Numbered from the stretch's first letter, positions 8,813-18,169 are shown. The stretch: 64,000 bases of DNA from Oscillospiraceae bacterium (GCA_018434245.1 JAHDPQ010000026.1:1-64000), one strand, 5' to 3'. Numbers and translations are program-made. The notes: generated by a model from the sequence alone, not told the origin.

Positions 8813-8860
8813 GCAAAAAATCCCCGGAATGATGACGACGGGGCAGACATCTATTCCGGG
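8813..8860 (-). terminator. Terminator after the methyltransferase gene
   Basis: Read on the minus strand, CCCGGAAT (8853-8860) pairs with ATTCCGGG (8823-8830) across a 22-nt loop and is followed by ATTTTTT. It stands 25 bp after the methyltransferase stop. Confidence 0.65.
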
Positions 8861-8884
8861 AACAGTTGATCTTTAGGCAGGTAC

Positions 8885-9454
8885 TTATGGCCTCCGGATG
8901 CCGGAAATCAGGAAAAGGGCGCTGTTATCCACAGTGGCGTCCACATGAAAGTAAGGGCGCATCAAATTGACCAGCCCCTGATTGGGGTACACCGGATGCC
9001 CATACAGCACCTGCCCCAAAAAGGCGTCCGCCGCCTTGCCCCGGGTGTGGGAGATGGTCAGCCGGCCGCCGGGACGGATCAGGGTGGCCAGATGCTCCAA
9101 CAGCAGGTGAGGGTCCCGGAAGTGGGGGAAGGCATTGTATAAAAAGCAGCAGTCGCACAGTTCGCCCTGCAGGGTGAAGATATCGGCGCAGAGAAACTCC
9201 ACCCGGGGGTCCCGCAGCTTTTCCCGGGCGATACCAATCATCTTTTCGGCAAAATCCACCGCCACCACCCGCCGGGGCTGATAGCCCAACAGATAGGGTT
9301 CCAGAACACCGGTACCACAACCCACATCCAGAAAATCCATCCCCGGGGAAAGGTCGGAAAGCGCCAGCATCAGGGAAATTTTAACGGGATCGTGGGTATG
9401 GAGCTGGTCCCAGGTAGCTGCCCGGTTGTTAAAAAGAGAGCGGATACTTTGCAT
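8885..9454 (-). CDS. Class I SAM-dependent methyltransferase
   Basis: The 189-residue product has the SAM-binding motif I LDVGCGTG (residues 42-49), an acidic residue closing strand 2 (VAVDFAEKM) and the usual later strands of the Rossmann-type methyltransferase fold. The N-terminal part (RAATWDQLHTHDPVK) is typical of small ubiE/Methyltransf_11-like enzymes. The substrate is unknown. It is monocistronic: a consensus-like promoter stands upstream and a terminator downstream. The ATG follows AGGAGCAGAAG at good distance. Confidence 0.85.
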   Translation of the reverse strand: MQSIRSLFNNRAATWDQLHTHDPVKISLMLALSDLSPGMDFLDVGCGTGVLEPYLLGYQPRRVVAVDFAEKMIGIAREKLRDPRVEFLCADIFTLQGELCDCCFLYNAFPHFRDPHLLLEHLATLIRPGGRLTISHTRGKAADAFLGQVLYGHPVYPNQGLVNLMRPYFHVDATVDNSALFLISGIRRP

Positions 9455-9485
9455 CTTCTGCTCCTATAGCCAATACTCTGCGTTT

Positions 9486-9514
9486 ATAGTATAATATTCG
9501 TAGTCAGTTGTCAA
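9486..9514 (-). promoter_or_regulatory. Sigma-A-type promoter of the methyltransferase gene
   Basis: On the minus strand TTGACA (9509-9514) and TACTAT (9486-9491) are 17 bp apart, 31 bp from the ATG. Confidence 0.65.
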
Positions 9515-9566
9515 TTGGGTTGTGGGGGCGGCCTCCCACCTCAAAACCGTGTCAGGAGGACGATGT

Positions 9567-10514
9567 ATGGCCTTTAATCTCGCTCATGATCAGTTGCGGT
9601 ACTCCGTTTATTTTGCTCCCCGGGGCGAACAGCGCATCCTCAATTTGGGGTATCAGATTTCCCAGAAGTATCTCAGCGCCAAGGACTTGCTCATTGGCAT
9701 TATGGGCAGTCCCGGCTCCGGAAAAAGTCTGCTGGTCAAGGGAATGTTCCCCGGGCTGGAGCTGACCAACGACGACAGCGGCGTCAACATCCGCCCGCTG
9801 CCCCTGTTGGACATCAGTGGCAACTTGTTCTTTACCCCCCACACTTACCACGTGGATGTCCGGTTCGAGCAGGCTTTCACCCATCTGGGCACACTGGCGG
9901 AGGCTATTCAGAACGCGGTGGATTTGGGCAAGCGGGTGGTGGTGGAGCATTTTGAACTGGTGGCTCCCTTGTTAAAGCAGAGCGCCGACTTGATCATCGG
10001 CATTGGGGAGGAGGTCATCGTCACCCGGCCCAATGTCTTTGGACCTCTGCCACAGGACATTGCCGACATTGTACACGCCTCCATCCGCTACCGCAAGATG
10101 GCCCACACCGCCGAGGATCTTTCCACCATGGTGCTGATTGACGAGTTTGGCTTTCAGCCCAATGCCTTCTTCAAGCATGGAGACGTTCACCACGGCTTTG
10201 TCCTTCAGTTTATGGAGCCCCCCGGCTTTGATTTGGACAAGGTGGAAAAGAGCGTGCGGGAGCTGATTCGGCAGGAGCTGGAGGTCAGCTTTGTGGATGA
10301 CGACCATATAAAGATTGGGGATGTCACCACCTTCCGCTGCACAGGGCCCCGGATTCACGTGGCCAACACCAGTGAGATCGAGGGTTTTCGCATCCTCCAC
10401 GAGATTCAGTATGACCGGCAAAGCGGACTGTACTTTGTCACCGGGCTGGTGGGCAACGAGCGGTTCGAAAATCTGGAGGACCTGAACAGCATCCGCCTTG
10501 CGCCCAATAAATAG
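9567..10514 (+). CDS. P-loop NTPase-like protein of unknown function, possible tRNA-synthetase SAD-like C-terminus
   Basis: The start at 9567 (MAFNLAHDQ) is fixed by AGGAGG (9554-9559) 7 bp upstream; the product has 315 residues. A Walker A motif GSPGSGKS lies at residues 47-54, in the style of nucleoside kinases. The middle (residues about 110-175) speaks of a helical NTPase core. The last third, with HGDVHHGFVLQF, TTFRCTGPRIHVANTSE and related stretches, reminds me of the second additional (editing) domain of alanyl-tRNA synthetase, a label I recall for clostridial homologues but cannot verify here. No operon partners: the gene stands alone between a divergent and a convergent gene. Function unknown. 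Confidence 0.6.
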   Translation: MAFNLAHDQLRYSVYFAPRGEQRILNLGYQISQKYLSAKDLLIGIMGSPGSGKSLLVKGMFPGLELTNDDSGVNIRPLPLLDISGNLFFTPHTYHVDVRFEQAFTHLGTLAEAIQNAVDLGKRVVVEHFELVAPLLKQSADLIIGIGEEVIVTRPNVFGPLPQDIADIVHASIRYRKMAHTAEDLSTMVLIDEFGFQPNAFFKHGDVHHGFVLQFMEPPGFDLDKVEKSVRELIRQELEVSFVDDDHIKIGDVTTFRCTGPRIHVANTSEIEGFRILHEIQYDRQSGLYFVTGLVGNERFENLEDLNSIRLAPNK

Positions 10515-10582
10515 GGTGATTATGTAAGCTGCATCCCAATGCCCCCAAATAGGCAGCTGTGGGAATCCTTCCACGGCATCAA

Positions 10583-10619
10583 AAAGGGAGGAGACGTATC
10601 CGATATGTCTCCTCCCTTT
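10583..10619. terminator. Bidirectional terminator between the P-loop gene and spoIIR
   Basis: AAAGGGAGGAGAC (10583-10595) pairs perfectly with GTCTCCTCCCTTT (10607-10619) across 11 nt, with A and T runs on the outer flanks. It serves the two convergent genes. Confidence 0.9.
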
Positions 10620-10631
10620 AAAATGTGCAGA

Positions 10632-11240
10632 TCAGGCAGCTTCTACCTCGGAGGGCGCAGAGTCCGCCATCAGGCTTTCGATCAGCTCCACCACGGCAAA
10701 CCGGGGAACATAGCGGGTTTCCTCCCCCAGATGGGCCAGTTGCTCCTCTAATGGAAGGGGGGAAGCATCCGCGGCGGGGATGCACATGGGGGGGAACATG
10801 ACGCACCACCAGTTTTTCCCCTGCCCGCTACCGATGATGAGGCGCACCGCATCATAATATCCCGCTGGCATGGTGATGTCGCCATAGTCCCGGGTTTCAA
10901 AATACATGTTGACCACCTGAGCGCTGACGCAGTCCGACGAGCCATTTTCCTGCAGAGCACTGTTGGCAATGGACTCGATTTCCCGGAGGTGGTCCTGAGT
11001 CAGAGCCATCAGGGATTCTTTGTCGGAGCCGGTCTCAAATAGCCCGGCGGTGCCTTCGAGAACCGCGTCCCGAACCTTGAGCTTGAGGGCCTGATCCTCA
11101 GGGCTGTCGGAATTGGCCAGCACATGCAATCGCAGAACCTGCCCGCTGACTTTGCGGCACTCTACTCCAAAGGCTCCCAAGGAAGTGAAGATCACTGCCG
11201 CTACCATACCAATAATCAGGGAAAGTTCCCAACGCTTCAT
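10632..11240 (-). CDS. spoIIR: Stage II sporulation protein R
   Basis: This 202-residue protein has an N-terminal hydrophobic export segment (residues about 6-25) and the family core LRLHVLANSDSPEDQALKLK, followed by VRDAVLEGTAGLF. SpoIIR is made in the forespore under sigma-F, is secreted into the intermembrane space and triggers SpoIIGA to process pro-sigma-E in the mother cell. The ATG lies directly after a strong hairpin whose 3' arm contains the only purine-rich ribosome site. It follows the glycogen operon on the same strand, 109 bp away. Confidence 0.93.
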   Translation of the reverse strand: MKRWELSLIIGMVAAVIFTSLGAFGVECRKVSGQVLRLHVLANSDSPEDQALKLKVRDAVLEGTAGLFETGSDKESLMALTQDHLREIESIANSALQENGSSDCVSAQVVNMYFETRDYGDITMPAGYYDAVRLIIGSGQGKNWWCVMFPPMCIPAADASPLPLEEQLAHLGEETRYVPRFAVVELIESLMADSAPSEVEAA

Positions 11241-11242
11241 GA

Positions 11243-11292
11243 AAAAATCCGTCCTCTCTCCAATGTCGTGTGGAGAGTATGGACGGATTTTT
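11243..11292 (-). terminator. Long hairpin between glgA and spoIIR
   Basis: On the minus strand AAAAATCCGTCC (11281-11292) pairs with GGACGGATTTTT (11243-11254), and inside it CTCTCCA (11271-11277) pairs with TGGAGAG (11256-11262). The T run ends two bases before the spoIIR ATG. It looks like the glg operon terminator, yet it includes the spoIIR ribosome site. Confidence 0.8.
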
Positions 11293-11349
11293 ACCAGTTT
11301 ATTCCATTAACTACCAAAAGCAGTAATGCATGCTGCCACGGAAACGCCC

Positions 11350-12774
11350 TCACTTCTCCTGCAACAGGCTGGTGTAGAGGGAAAGATACTCCATAGCAGA
11401 ACGGCCCCAGCCAAAATCGCAGCCCATAGCTGCCTTGCTGTGCTCGGCCCAGAGCGCCGGATCGGCAAAATCATCACAGGCGCGGTAGATGGTATCCAGC
11501 ATGTCGTCGGCATTGTAGGTGAGGAAGGTGTAGCCGTTGCCCTCTTCCCCGCCAAAATCCCGGACGCTGTCATTGAGGCCCCCGGTGGAGCGGACCACAG
11601 GCAGGGTGCCGTACCGCATGGAAATCATTTGAGCCAAACCGCAGGGTTCGCTGCGGCTGGGCATCAGGAACAGATCAACGCCGCTGTAAATCCGCATGGA
11701 AAGAGCCTCGTCAAAGCCAATATGGATGCCTACCCTACCGGGATACAGGTCGGCAGTTTCTCGGAAGAATCGCTCGAACTGCCAATCCCCGGAGCCCAGC
11801 AGCACAAACTGCACCCCCCGCTCCATCATGCGGGAAAAGGCGTACTGCACCAGATCTAGCCCCTTGTGATCCACAAGACGGGTCACCATGCCGATGAGCA
11901 GGGCGTTGGAATGGGTCTTGAGCCCCATCTCTTCCTGCAAAGCCCGCTTGCAGGCCGCCTTTCCCGAAAGATCGTTGGCGGTGTAGTTTTTGGTCAGCCG
12001 GGGGTCGGTAGCGGGATCATAAAGCTTTTGGTCGATGCCGTTGAGAATCCCCCGCATTTTATGGCGCTTTTCTTGCAGCAGGGTATGTAGGCCGTGGGCA
12101 AACCACGGGTCCATCAGTTCCTGAGCGTAGGTGGGAGAAACAGTGGTCAAAACATCGCACTGCTCGATGGCCGCCTTCATATAATTGCAGTTGCCCTCAT
12201 ATTCTACCATGCCCTGTGCGCCTTCCGGAAAGCCCAGAATATCTTCAATCACCTGCAGGCCAAAGGTTCCCTGATACTGGATGTTGTGGATGGTGAACAC
12301 CGTCTTGATGTCCCGGTGCTTTTCGCTTACCCGGTAAAACACATCCAGATAGGCGGGGATCAGGGCGGTTTGCCAGTCGTTGCAGTGAATGATTTCCGGC
12401 TCAAAATCTATATGGTGAAGCATTTCCAAAACCGCCCGGGAAAAGAAGGCGAACCGCTCGGCATCGTCAAAGAAGCCATACAGTCCCCGGCGTTTAAAGT
12501 AGTACTCGTTGTCCAGAAAATAGTACTTGACCCCCTTGTGGGTGGTTTCCAGAACGCCGCAGTACTGGTTGCGCCACGCCAACTGAACCTGAAAGCGGGC
12601 AATCTCCTTCATACCGGCCCGCAGCTCATCAGAAATGTCACCGTAGAGTGGCAGAACCACCCGGCAGGCCTGAGAGCGATTGCGAATCGCCTTGGACAGG
12701 GAGCCTGCCACATCGGCCAACCCTCCCGACTTGATAAAGGGGACAGCCTCGCTGGCAGCCAGCAGAATTTTCAC
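11350..12774 (-). CDS. glgA: Glycogen synthase (ADP-glucose type)
   Basis: This is a 474-residue GT5 enzyme that adds glucose from ADP-glucose to growing alpha-1,4-glucan. KSGGLADV near the N-terminus is the ADP-glucose-binding KxGGL motif; HCNDWQTALIP and the C-terminal domain with RSEPCGLAQM carry the second nucleotide-binding site and the catalytic E. Length matches bacterial GlgA (about 475). The GTG start follows AAGGAGTGA at good distance. It is the last gene of glgB-glgC-glgD-glgA, 44 bp after glgD. Confidence 0.96.
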   Translation of the reverse strand: MKILLAASEAVPFIKSGGLADVAGSLSKAIRNRSQACRVVLPLYGDISDELRAGMKEIARFQVQLAWRNQYCGVLETTHKGVKYYFLDNEYYFKRRGLYGFFDDAERFAFFSRAVLEMLHHIDFEPEIIHCNDWQTALIPAYLDVFYRVSEKHRDIKTVFTIHNIQYQGTFGLQVIEDILGFPEGAQGMVEYEGNCNYMKAAIEQCDVLTTVSPTYAQELMDPWFAHGLHTLLQEKRHKMRGILNGIDQKLYDPATDPRLTKNYTANDLSGKAACKRALQEEMGLKTHSNALLIGMVTRLVDHKGLDLVQYAFSRMMERGVQFVLLGSGDWQFERFFRETADLYPGRVGIHIGFDEALSMRIYSGVDLFLMPSRSEPCGLAQMISMRYGTLPVVRSTGGLNDSVRDFGGEEGNGYTFLTYNADDMLDTIYRACDDFADPALWAEHSKAAMGCDFGWGRSAMEYLSLYTSLLQEK

Positions 12775-12818
12775 CGTAAATCACTCCTTTTCTTCCGGAA
12801 AGCTCTGTCAGTATGGTA

Positions 12819-13934
12819 TCAGATCACCGAACCCTTGGCAATGTAGACAGGGTAGGTCTGAAAACCGGTCAGCATACGGCTTTCCCGGACGGTGACATTT
12901 TTGTCGGTCATCACCCACTCCAGACTGGAACCTTCACCAATAGTGGTGCCCTGCATGATGACGCTGTTTTTTACCTTGGCTCCCTTACCCACCGTCACCC
13001 CGCGGAAGAGGACGCTGTTTTCTACCTCACCCTCCACCACGCAGCCATCGGCCAGCAGGGAGTTGGAGACTTTGGAGCCAAGGCCGTAGCGGACGGGGGC
13101 CTCATCCCGCACCTTGGTGTAGATGGGCATTTCACGGGGGAAAAGCTGACTGCGCACTTCGGGGTCCAGCAGGGCCAGATTGGCATCATAGTAGGTTTGC
13201 AGGGAGGAAAACCGGCTGACATACCCCGTGTGCTCGTAGGCGTTGATATGGTACTGCCGGGCCCCCGCTTGCAGAATATCCCGCTCAAAGGAGTACTGGT
13301 TACGGCTAAAGCAGCTGCTGACCAGATATTCCAGCAGGCTTTTGGAGATGATCATAATATTGAGGTAGACGTTCTGCTCTCCGCTCAGAGGGGGAGCGAC
13401 CATCACATCCCGAACCCTGCCGTCTTCCTCCAGAGAAAGAACACAGGTATCCTTGGAAGCTTCCCCGATCAGAGGCATCTTTTTGTACATCACCGTAATG
13501 TCCGCCCCTGTTTCCATATGGGACAGAAGCATGTCGTCGTAAGTGGTATTAAAGAGCATGTCACAGTCGCAGGTGATGACATGAGTGGCCGGGCTGGACC
13601 GCAGATAGCCCATAATACCGTACAGGGCTTCGATGCGGCCGCGGTACATGCCGCTTTCGGTGCGGGAGAAAGGGGGGAGAATGGCAAGTCCCCCGACCTT
13701 GCGGGAAAGGTCCCACTCCCGCCCGTTGCCCAGATGGTCCATCAGGCTCTGGTAGTTGGTTTTGGTGATGACTCCCACGTCCTCGATGCCGGAATTGGCC
13801 AGAGTGGAGAGGACAAAATCGATAAGGCGGTATCTTCCTCCCACCGGGACGGAGCCCATACAGCGGTGAGGGGTCAGGTCGCTGACCATATGCTCATGAA
13901 TGTTGGAAAATACGATTCCCAAAAGATTTTTCAT
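12819..13934 (-). CDS. glgD: GlgD, non-catalytic or modulatory ADP-glucose pyrophosphorylase subunit
   Basis: The 371-residue product starts at the ATG at 13934, overlapping the glgC stop (ATGA) after GGGGAGGTGATGAGGGC. It is a homologue of GlgC with the nucleotidyltransferase fold followed by a left-handed beta-helix. However, it lacks the intact GGxGxRL loop: the N-terminus reads [15 protein letters not shown]. That is typical of Firmicutes GlgD, which pairs with GlgC and tunes its activity. Its placement in the glg operon agrees. Confidence 0.92.
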   Translation of the reverse strand: MKNLLGIVFSNIHEHMVSDLTPHRCMGSVPVGGRYRLIDFVLSTLANSGIEDVGVITKTNYQSLMDHLGNGREWDLSRKVGGLAILPPFSRTESGMYRGRIEALYGIMGYLRSSPATHVITCDCDMLFNTTYDDMLLSHMETGADITVMYKKMPLIGEASKDTCVLSLEEDGRVRDVMVAPPLSGEQNVYLNIMIISKSLLEYLVSSCFSRNQYSFERDILQAGARQYHINAYEHTGYVSRFSSLQTYYDANLALLDPEVRSQLFPREMPIYTKVRDEAPVRYGLGSKVSNSLLADGCVVEGEVENSVLFRGVTVGKGAKVKNSVIMQGTTIGEGSSLEWVMTDKNVTVRESRMLTGFQTYPVYIAKGSVI

Positions 13935-15208
13935 GCCCTCATCACCTCCCCGGTTTCCTTCGCGGGTTCCGGTACATCTAAAACAGCTACAGGGCCGGCA
14001 TCCCAATCGTCGTCCACCACTGCCTTGGCGGGAACTACTGCGCCGGGAGCCACGGTGACTCCCTCAGCAATGACGGTGACTCCCCAAAGGGATTTGTCTG
14101 GGGTGTCCTCGGGACGGGAGCCTACCCGGGCGTTCCGGCCGATTTCGCAGCCTTCCGCAAGGATGGCGTAGTCCACCACCGCCCCGGAGTGGATGACGGT
14201 GCCCGGCATAACGATGCTGTCCCGCACTGTTGCTCCCGGCTCCACTACCACTCCGGCAAAGAGAACGGAAAAATCCACCTCGCCGTAAATTTCCGCGCCT
14301 TCGGTGACGATGGAGTTCTGCACCACAGCATCGCAACCCACATACTGGGGCGGCCGGACCGCATTGCGGGCGTAAATTTTCCATTGGGGGTCCCCCAGAT
14401 CCAAAGGCATGGAAGGGTCCAGCAGGTCCATATTGGCCTCCCAAAGGCTGTCGATGGTGCCAACGTCCTTCCAGTAGCCCTCAAAGGGATAGGCAAAGAG
14501 GCGGGCTGCGCTGCCCAGCATGGCGGGGATGATGTTCTTGCCAAAATCCTTAGAGGAAGCATCGTCCAGAGCATCCTCCTCCAGATAGCGAACCAGAGTC
14601 TTGGTGGAGAAAATATAGATGCCCATGGAGGCCATGTTGGATTTTGGCTGGGCGGGCTTTTCCTCAAAGCTGGTGATGTGCCCTTCTTCGTCGCTGGCCA
14701 GAATCCCAAAGCGGCTGGCCTCGTGACGGGGTACCTCCAGGGTGGCAATGGTGCAGTCTGCCTGATGCAGGCGATGGAACTGCAGCATCTTGGAATAGTC
14801 CATCTTGTAGATGTGGTCCCCCGAAAGAATCAGAACGTAATCGGGATCGTAGCGCTGGATGAACTGCAGGTTCTGGTAGATGGCGTTGGCGGTTCCGGTA
14901 TACCAATCGGAGCCGGAGCTTTGCTGATAGGGCGGCAGTACAAACACGCCGCCGTGGACCCGGTCCAGATCCCATGGCTGACCGTTGCCGATATATTCGT
15001 TGAGCAGCAGAGGCTGGTACTGGGTGAGCACCCCTACCGTATCGATACCGGAGTTGACGCAGTTGGAAAGGGTAAAATCGATGATCCGGTATTTTCCACC
15101 AAAGGGGACGGCAGGTTTGGCCAGCCGCTTGGTCAGGGAAAGGAGTCGGCTGCCCTGTCCACCGGCCAAAATCATGGCGATCCATTTTTTCTTATTCAGT
15201 TTTAACAA
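13931..15208 (-). CDS. glgC: Glucose-1-phosphate adenylyltransferase
   Basis: The enzyme makes ADP-glucose from ATP and glucose-1-phosphate, the committed step of glycogen synthesis. The nucleotide loop [12 protein letters not shown] near residue 15, the [12 protein letters not shown] stretch and a C-terminal beta-helix ([17 protein letters not shown]) are all present; 425 residues is usual. The frame begins with a TTG at 15208 (MLKLNKKKW); AGAAGGGA lies about 10 bp upstream and no in-frame ATG is closer. Second gene of the operon. Confidence 0.95.
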   Translation of the reverse strand: MLKLNKKKWIAMILAGGQGSRLLSLTKRLAKPAVPFGGKYRIIDFTLSNCVNSGIDTVGVLTQYQPLLLNEYIGNGQPWDLDRVHGGVFVLPPYQQSSGSDWYTGTANAIYQNLQFIQRYDPDYVLILSGDHIYKMDYSKMLQFHRLHQADCTIATLEVPRHEASRFGILASDEEGHITSFEEKPAQPKSNMASMGIYIFSTKTLVRYLEEDALDDASSKDFGKNIIPAMLGSAARLFAYPFEGYWKDVGTIDSLWEANMDLLDPSMPLDLGDPQWKIYARNAVRPPQYVGCDAVVQNSIVTEGAEIYGEVDFSVLFAGVVVEPGATVRDSIVMPGTVIHSGAVVDYAILAEGCEIGRNARVGSRPEDTPDKSLWGVTVIAEGVTVAPGAVVPAKAVVDDDWDAGPVAVLDVPEPAKETGEVMRA

Positions 15209-15291
15209 AGCCGTTCATTCCCTTCTGTTAGGAGGTTGAAAGCCGGGGAAAGAATCTGCAGGGCCATGGAGTTTTCTGCATGTTGGTCGCC

Positions 15292-17376
15292 TCAGCTTTC
15301 CTTGGAAGCCTTGGCGGGCGGATCGGGTGCTTGAACCGCCTGTGCATCCTCCCCGATAACCGTTGCTTTGGAACCTTTCCCCTGAGAGGAAGCTTTTTTC
15401 TGGGATGCTCTTGTGGAGGTTACCTCCAGAGTGGGGATGGGTTTGCGCTTTTGCAGAGCCACCGGCTTAAACCAGAGGGCGCACAAAGCAGGCAATTCGA
15501 TGCTGATGCTCCGCTGGTAGCCGTGCATGGGGATTTTCTCGCAGAGGTATTTGATCTGCCCACAGGTTCCGGAACCGCCGAACTCCACGTCGTCGGAGGA
15601 GAGAACCCGGGTGTAGCTGCGGGCGGTCTTTACGCCAAAGCGGTAATTGCTGCGGGCTACAGGGGAAAAGTTGCAGACCACCACCAGCTCGTTTTCTTCC
15701 TCGTCAATGCGGCGGAATACTACCACGCTTTGACTGGAATCGTCCGAGACCACCCATTGGAATCCCTCCCAACTGTCCTCCACCTGCCACAGACAGGGGT
15801 GCTTGAGATAAAAGTGGTTGAGCGTCTTGACAAAGTGTTGGAATTGGCGGTGGCTTTCGTAATCCAGCAGAAGCCAGTCCAGCTCTTTTTGGTAGTCCCA
15901 CTCGATAAACTGGGCGAACTCGCAGCCCATAAATAAGAGCTTTTTGCCGGGATGACTCATCATGTAGCCCAAAAAGGTTTTGGCGCCGGCAAACTTGGCC
16001 TCGTAGTCTCCCGGCATCTTTTCAAGGAGGGAGCACTTGCCGTGAACCACCTCGTCATGGGAGATGGGCAGCACAAAGTTTTCCGAAAAGGCGTAAAACA
16101 TGGAAAAGGTGAGCTTGTCGTGATTAAAGGCCCGGTAGATGGGGTCCAGAGAGGTGTAGTGGAGCATATCGTTCATCCAGCCCATGTTCCACTTGAAGTG
16201 AAAGCCCAATCCCCCCACGTGAGGGGGCTTGGTGACCAGAGGCCATGCGGTGCTCTCCTCTGCCATCATCATCACATCGGGGTGCAGGGTGAGGATGGAC
16301 TGATTAAAGAGCTGCAAAAACTCTACCGCCTCCAGATTTTCCCGTCCTCCGTAGATATTGGGGGTCCAGCCGGATTGCTGGCGGTCGTAGTCCAGATAGA
16401 GCATGGAGGCCACCGCATCCAGACGCAAACCATCAATGTGGTATTCCTCAATCCAGAACAAAGCGCTGGAAATCAAAAAGCTGCGCACCTCAGGCTTGCC
16501 AAAATCAAACACCCGGGTGCCCCAGCCGCTGTGCTCGCTCTTTTTGGGATCGGCATACTCGTAGCAAGGGCCGCCGTCGTACTCGTAAAGCCCGTGGGCA
16601 TCCTTGGGGAAGTGGGCGGGCACCCAGTCCATCAGCACCCCGATTCCCGCCCGGTGCAGGATGTTGACAAACTCCTTGAACTGGCTGGGCGTGCCGTAGC
16701 GGGAGGTGGGGGCAAAGTAACCGGTGACCTGATATCCCCAGGAGCCGTCGTAGGGGTGCTCGGTAATGGGCATCAGCTCCACATGGGTGTAGCCCATCTC
16801 CTTGAGGTAGGCGGCAAGTTCCCGGGCCAGCTTGATGTAGTCGAAGGGGTTGCCGTCGGGATACCGCCGCCAAGAACCCAGATGCAGCTCGTAGATGTTG
16901 ATGGGGCTGTGGTAGTGATTTTTGGTCCGCCGCTGTTCCATCCAGCGGGTATCGGTCCAGGGAAATGGATGCAGGTCCAGCACCTTGGAGGCGTTGGCGG
17001 GCGGCGTTTCGAAGTGGAGGGCAAAGGGGTCGGATTTGAGCACCGTTTGACCATTTTTGCCGGTGACAGCGTATTTATAGGTATCGTAGGGCTCCACCCC
17101 GGTCAAAAAGGCCTCCCAAACGCCGGTATCTTCCAGCAGGATACAGGGATTTTTCTCCTCGTTCCAATCGTTGAAGTCACCCACCACCGATACGGTTTTT
17201 GCGTTGGGTGCCCAGGTGCGAAACACAACTCCCTGTTTGCCCCGGCGCTTTTCCGAGTGATTGCCCAGAATCTGATGGATTCGATGGTTTTCACCTCTGG
17301 AAAAAGCGTTTAGGGCATTGGCTGTTTTTTTAGGAACAGGCATTTCAACATCCCTCGTTTCTGCTTGGGTTTTCAT
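15292..17376 (-). CDS. glgB: 1,4-alpha-glucan branching enzyme
   Basis: This GH13 enzyme creates alpha-1,6 branches in glycogen. Order of parts: a short N-terminal stretch, a CBM48 module (FRTWAPNAKTVSVVGDFNDW), the (beta/alpha)8 domain with DWVPAHFP, GLRLDAVAS and the acid motif in MMMAEESTAWP, HDEVVHGKCS, and a C-terminal beta domain. At 694 residues it is a little longer than usual; the last 50 residues are a low-complexity Lys/Ser/Ala-rich tail. The first ATG is used here; one at 17343 is also possible, and neither has a strong ribosome site. First gene of the operon, with its own promoter. Confidence 0.95.
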   Translation of the reverse strand: MKTQAETRDVEMPVPKKTANALNAFSRGENHRIHQILGNHSEKRRGKQGVVFRTWAPNAKTVSVVGDFNDWNEEKNPCILLEDTGVWEAFLTGVEPYDTYKYAVTGKNGQTVLKSDPFALHFETPPANASKVLDLHPFPWTDTRWMEQRRTKNHYHSPINIYELHLGSWRRYPDGNPFDYIKLARELAAYLKEMGYTHVELMPITEHPYDGSWGYQVTGYFAPTSRYGTPSQFKEFVNILHRAGIGVLMDWVPAHFPKDAHGLYEYDGGPCYEYADPKKSEHSGWGTRVFDFGKPEVRSFLISSALFWIEEYHIDGLRLDAVASMLYLDYDRQQSGWTPNIYGGRENLEAVEFLQLFNQSILTLHPDVMMMAEESTAWPLVTKPPHVGGLGFHFKWNMGWMNDMLHYTSLDPIYRAFNHDKLTFSMFYAFSENFVLPISHDEVVHGKCSLLEKMPGDYEAKFAGAKTFLGYMMSHPGKKLLFMGCEFAQFIEWDYQKELDWLLLDYESHRQFQHFVKTLNHFYLKHPCLWQVEDSWEGFQWVVSDDSSQSVVVFRRIDEEENELVVVCNFSPVARSNYRFGVKTARSYTRVLSSDDVEFGGSGTCGQIKYLCEKIPMHGYQRSISIELPALCALWFKPVALQKRKPIPTLEVTSTRASQKKASSQGKGSKATVIGEDAQAVQAPDPPAKASKES

Positions 17377-17425
17377 AAAAGAGCCTGCAAAATCACAGGA
17401 GGATTATCCCCCTTGGATTAATGCT

Positions 17426-17454
17426 ATTTTAGCAATTTTTTCATCTATTTACAA
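17426..17454 (-). promoter_or_regulatory. Sigma-A-type promoter of the glg operon
   Basis: On the minus strand TTGTAA (17449-17454) and TAAAAT (17426-17431) are 17 bp apart, about 50 bp upstream of glgB. Confidence 0.65.
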
Positions 17455-17727
17455 GAGTATTTTGACAAATTACTTAAATTTCATTCGGTGCTGCCAAGTG
17501 TTTCTTGTCAAATATTCATAACAGATGAATGCCGACCTAAGTTGTATGCAAGAACCCCCGCCGGGGCATGCCGTATTAGTATAGCAGAAGGGCTTGTCAA
17601 ATTGAGGGGAAAAAGCACTCTTGTCTGGAAGGTGTGGCGCATCTTTATTTTCCTTGGATGATAAAGGGTTAGAAAATGCGTTTTTGACCCCGCATGGAGC
17701 GGAGCAGGCGCAACACCGCAATAAAAA

Positions 17728-17753
17728 CAGGCAATCCCGGTTGGGATTGCCTG
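17728..17753 (-). terminator. abrB terminator
   Basis: CAGGCAATCCC and GGGATTGCCTG pair perfectly around a 4-nt loop and, on the minus strand, are followed by TTTTTATTG. It lies about 110 bp after the abrB stop. Confidence 0.88.
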
Positions 17754-17861
17754 GCAGAATTTACAAACCGTCAGGTGGCCAAGGGCACCAATCCGACTTT
17801 GGTGCAGGCACCTGCATCACACCTGTTTACCGATGTTAGACTGTACTATGTAGGGATGAGA

Positions 17862-18110
17862 TCATTTTTTCTTTGCGGAAAGTTCCTTGAAGCAGCTTGC
17901 GCAGACGTTCTTTCCCTTAAAGGCTTCTACGCCGTTGGAACTTCCGCAAAAAACGCAGTTGGGCTGGTGTTTTTGCAAAATAATGAAGCTGCCATCCACA
18001 AAAATTTCCAACTCATCTTTCTCGTTAATTTCCAGCAACTTACGCAGTTCACGGGGCAGAACAATTCTTCCAAGGTCATCCACTCTACGTACAATACCGG
18101 TTGATTTCAT
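17862..18110 (-). CDS. AbrB/SpoVT-type transition regulator with C-terminal zinc ribbon
   Basis: The 82-residue protein begins with the swapped-hairpin AbrB DNA-binding domain (GIVRRVDDLGRIVLPREL, residues 5-22, to about 47). It ends with a short tail carrying four cysteines in two CxxC pairs (Cys52/55 and Cys70/73), which should bind zinc. AbrB-like proteins control the passage from growth to sporulation. This tail is absent from Bacillus AbrB but is familiar in clostridial homologues. The ATG follows AAAGGAGACT. A perfect consensus promoter stands upstream, so it should be well expressed. Confidence 0.9.
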   Translation of the reverse strand: MKSTGIVRRVDDLGRIVLPRELRKLLEINEKDELEIFVDGSFIILQKHQPNCVFCGSSNGVEAFKGKNVCASCFKELSAKKK

Positions 18111-18169
18111 AATAGTCTCCTTTTAATACCCATTGAGTCAAAACTTCCAATTTCTGGTTGGTATTTGTC

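Larger units (their letters stand above)
17377..17861. other. 485-bp gap between glgB and abrB (both minus strand)
   Basis: The part next to glgB is AT-rich and holds its promoter (17426-17454). The part next to abrB holds a terminator (17728-17753) and, between it and the abrB stop, a run of nested inverted repeats (about 17775-17830). No convincing protein-coding frame is seen. Confidence 0.7.

Noticed and set aside
12813..14171. Long plus-strand frame (452 codons) opposite glgD and glgC
   Set aside because: Mirror of real genes in GC-rich DNA; composition is odd (rich in His, Gly, Gln), with no domain and no ribosome site.
15952..17313. Long plus-strand frame (453 codons) opposite glgB
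   Set aside because: Antisense shadow of a clear branching enzyme; no recognisable motif.
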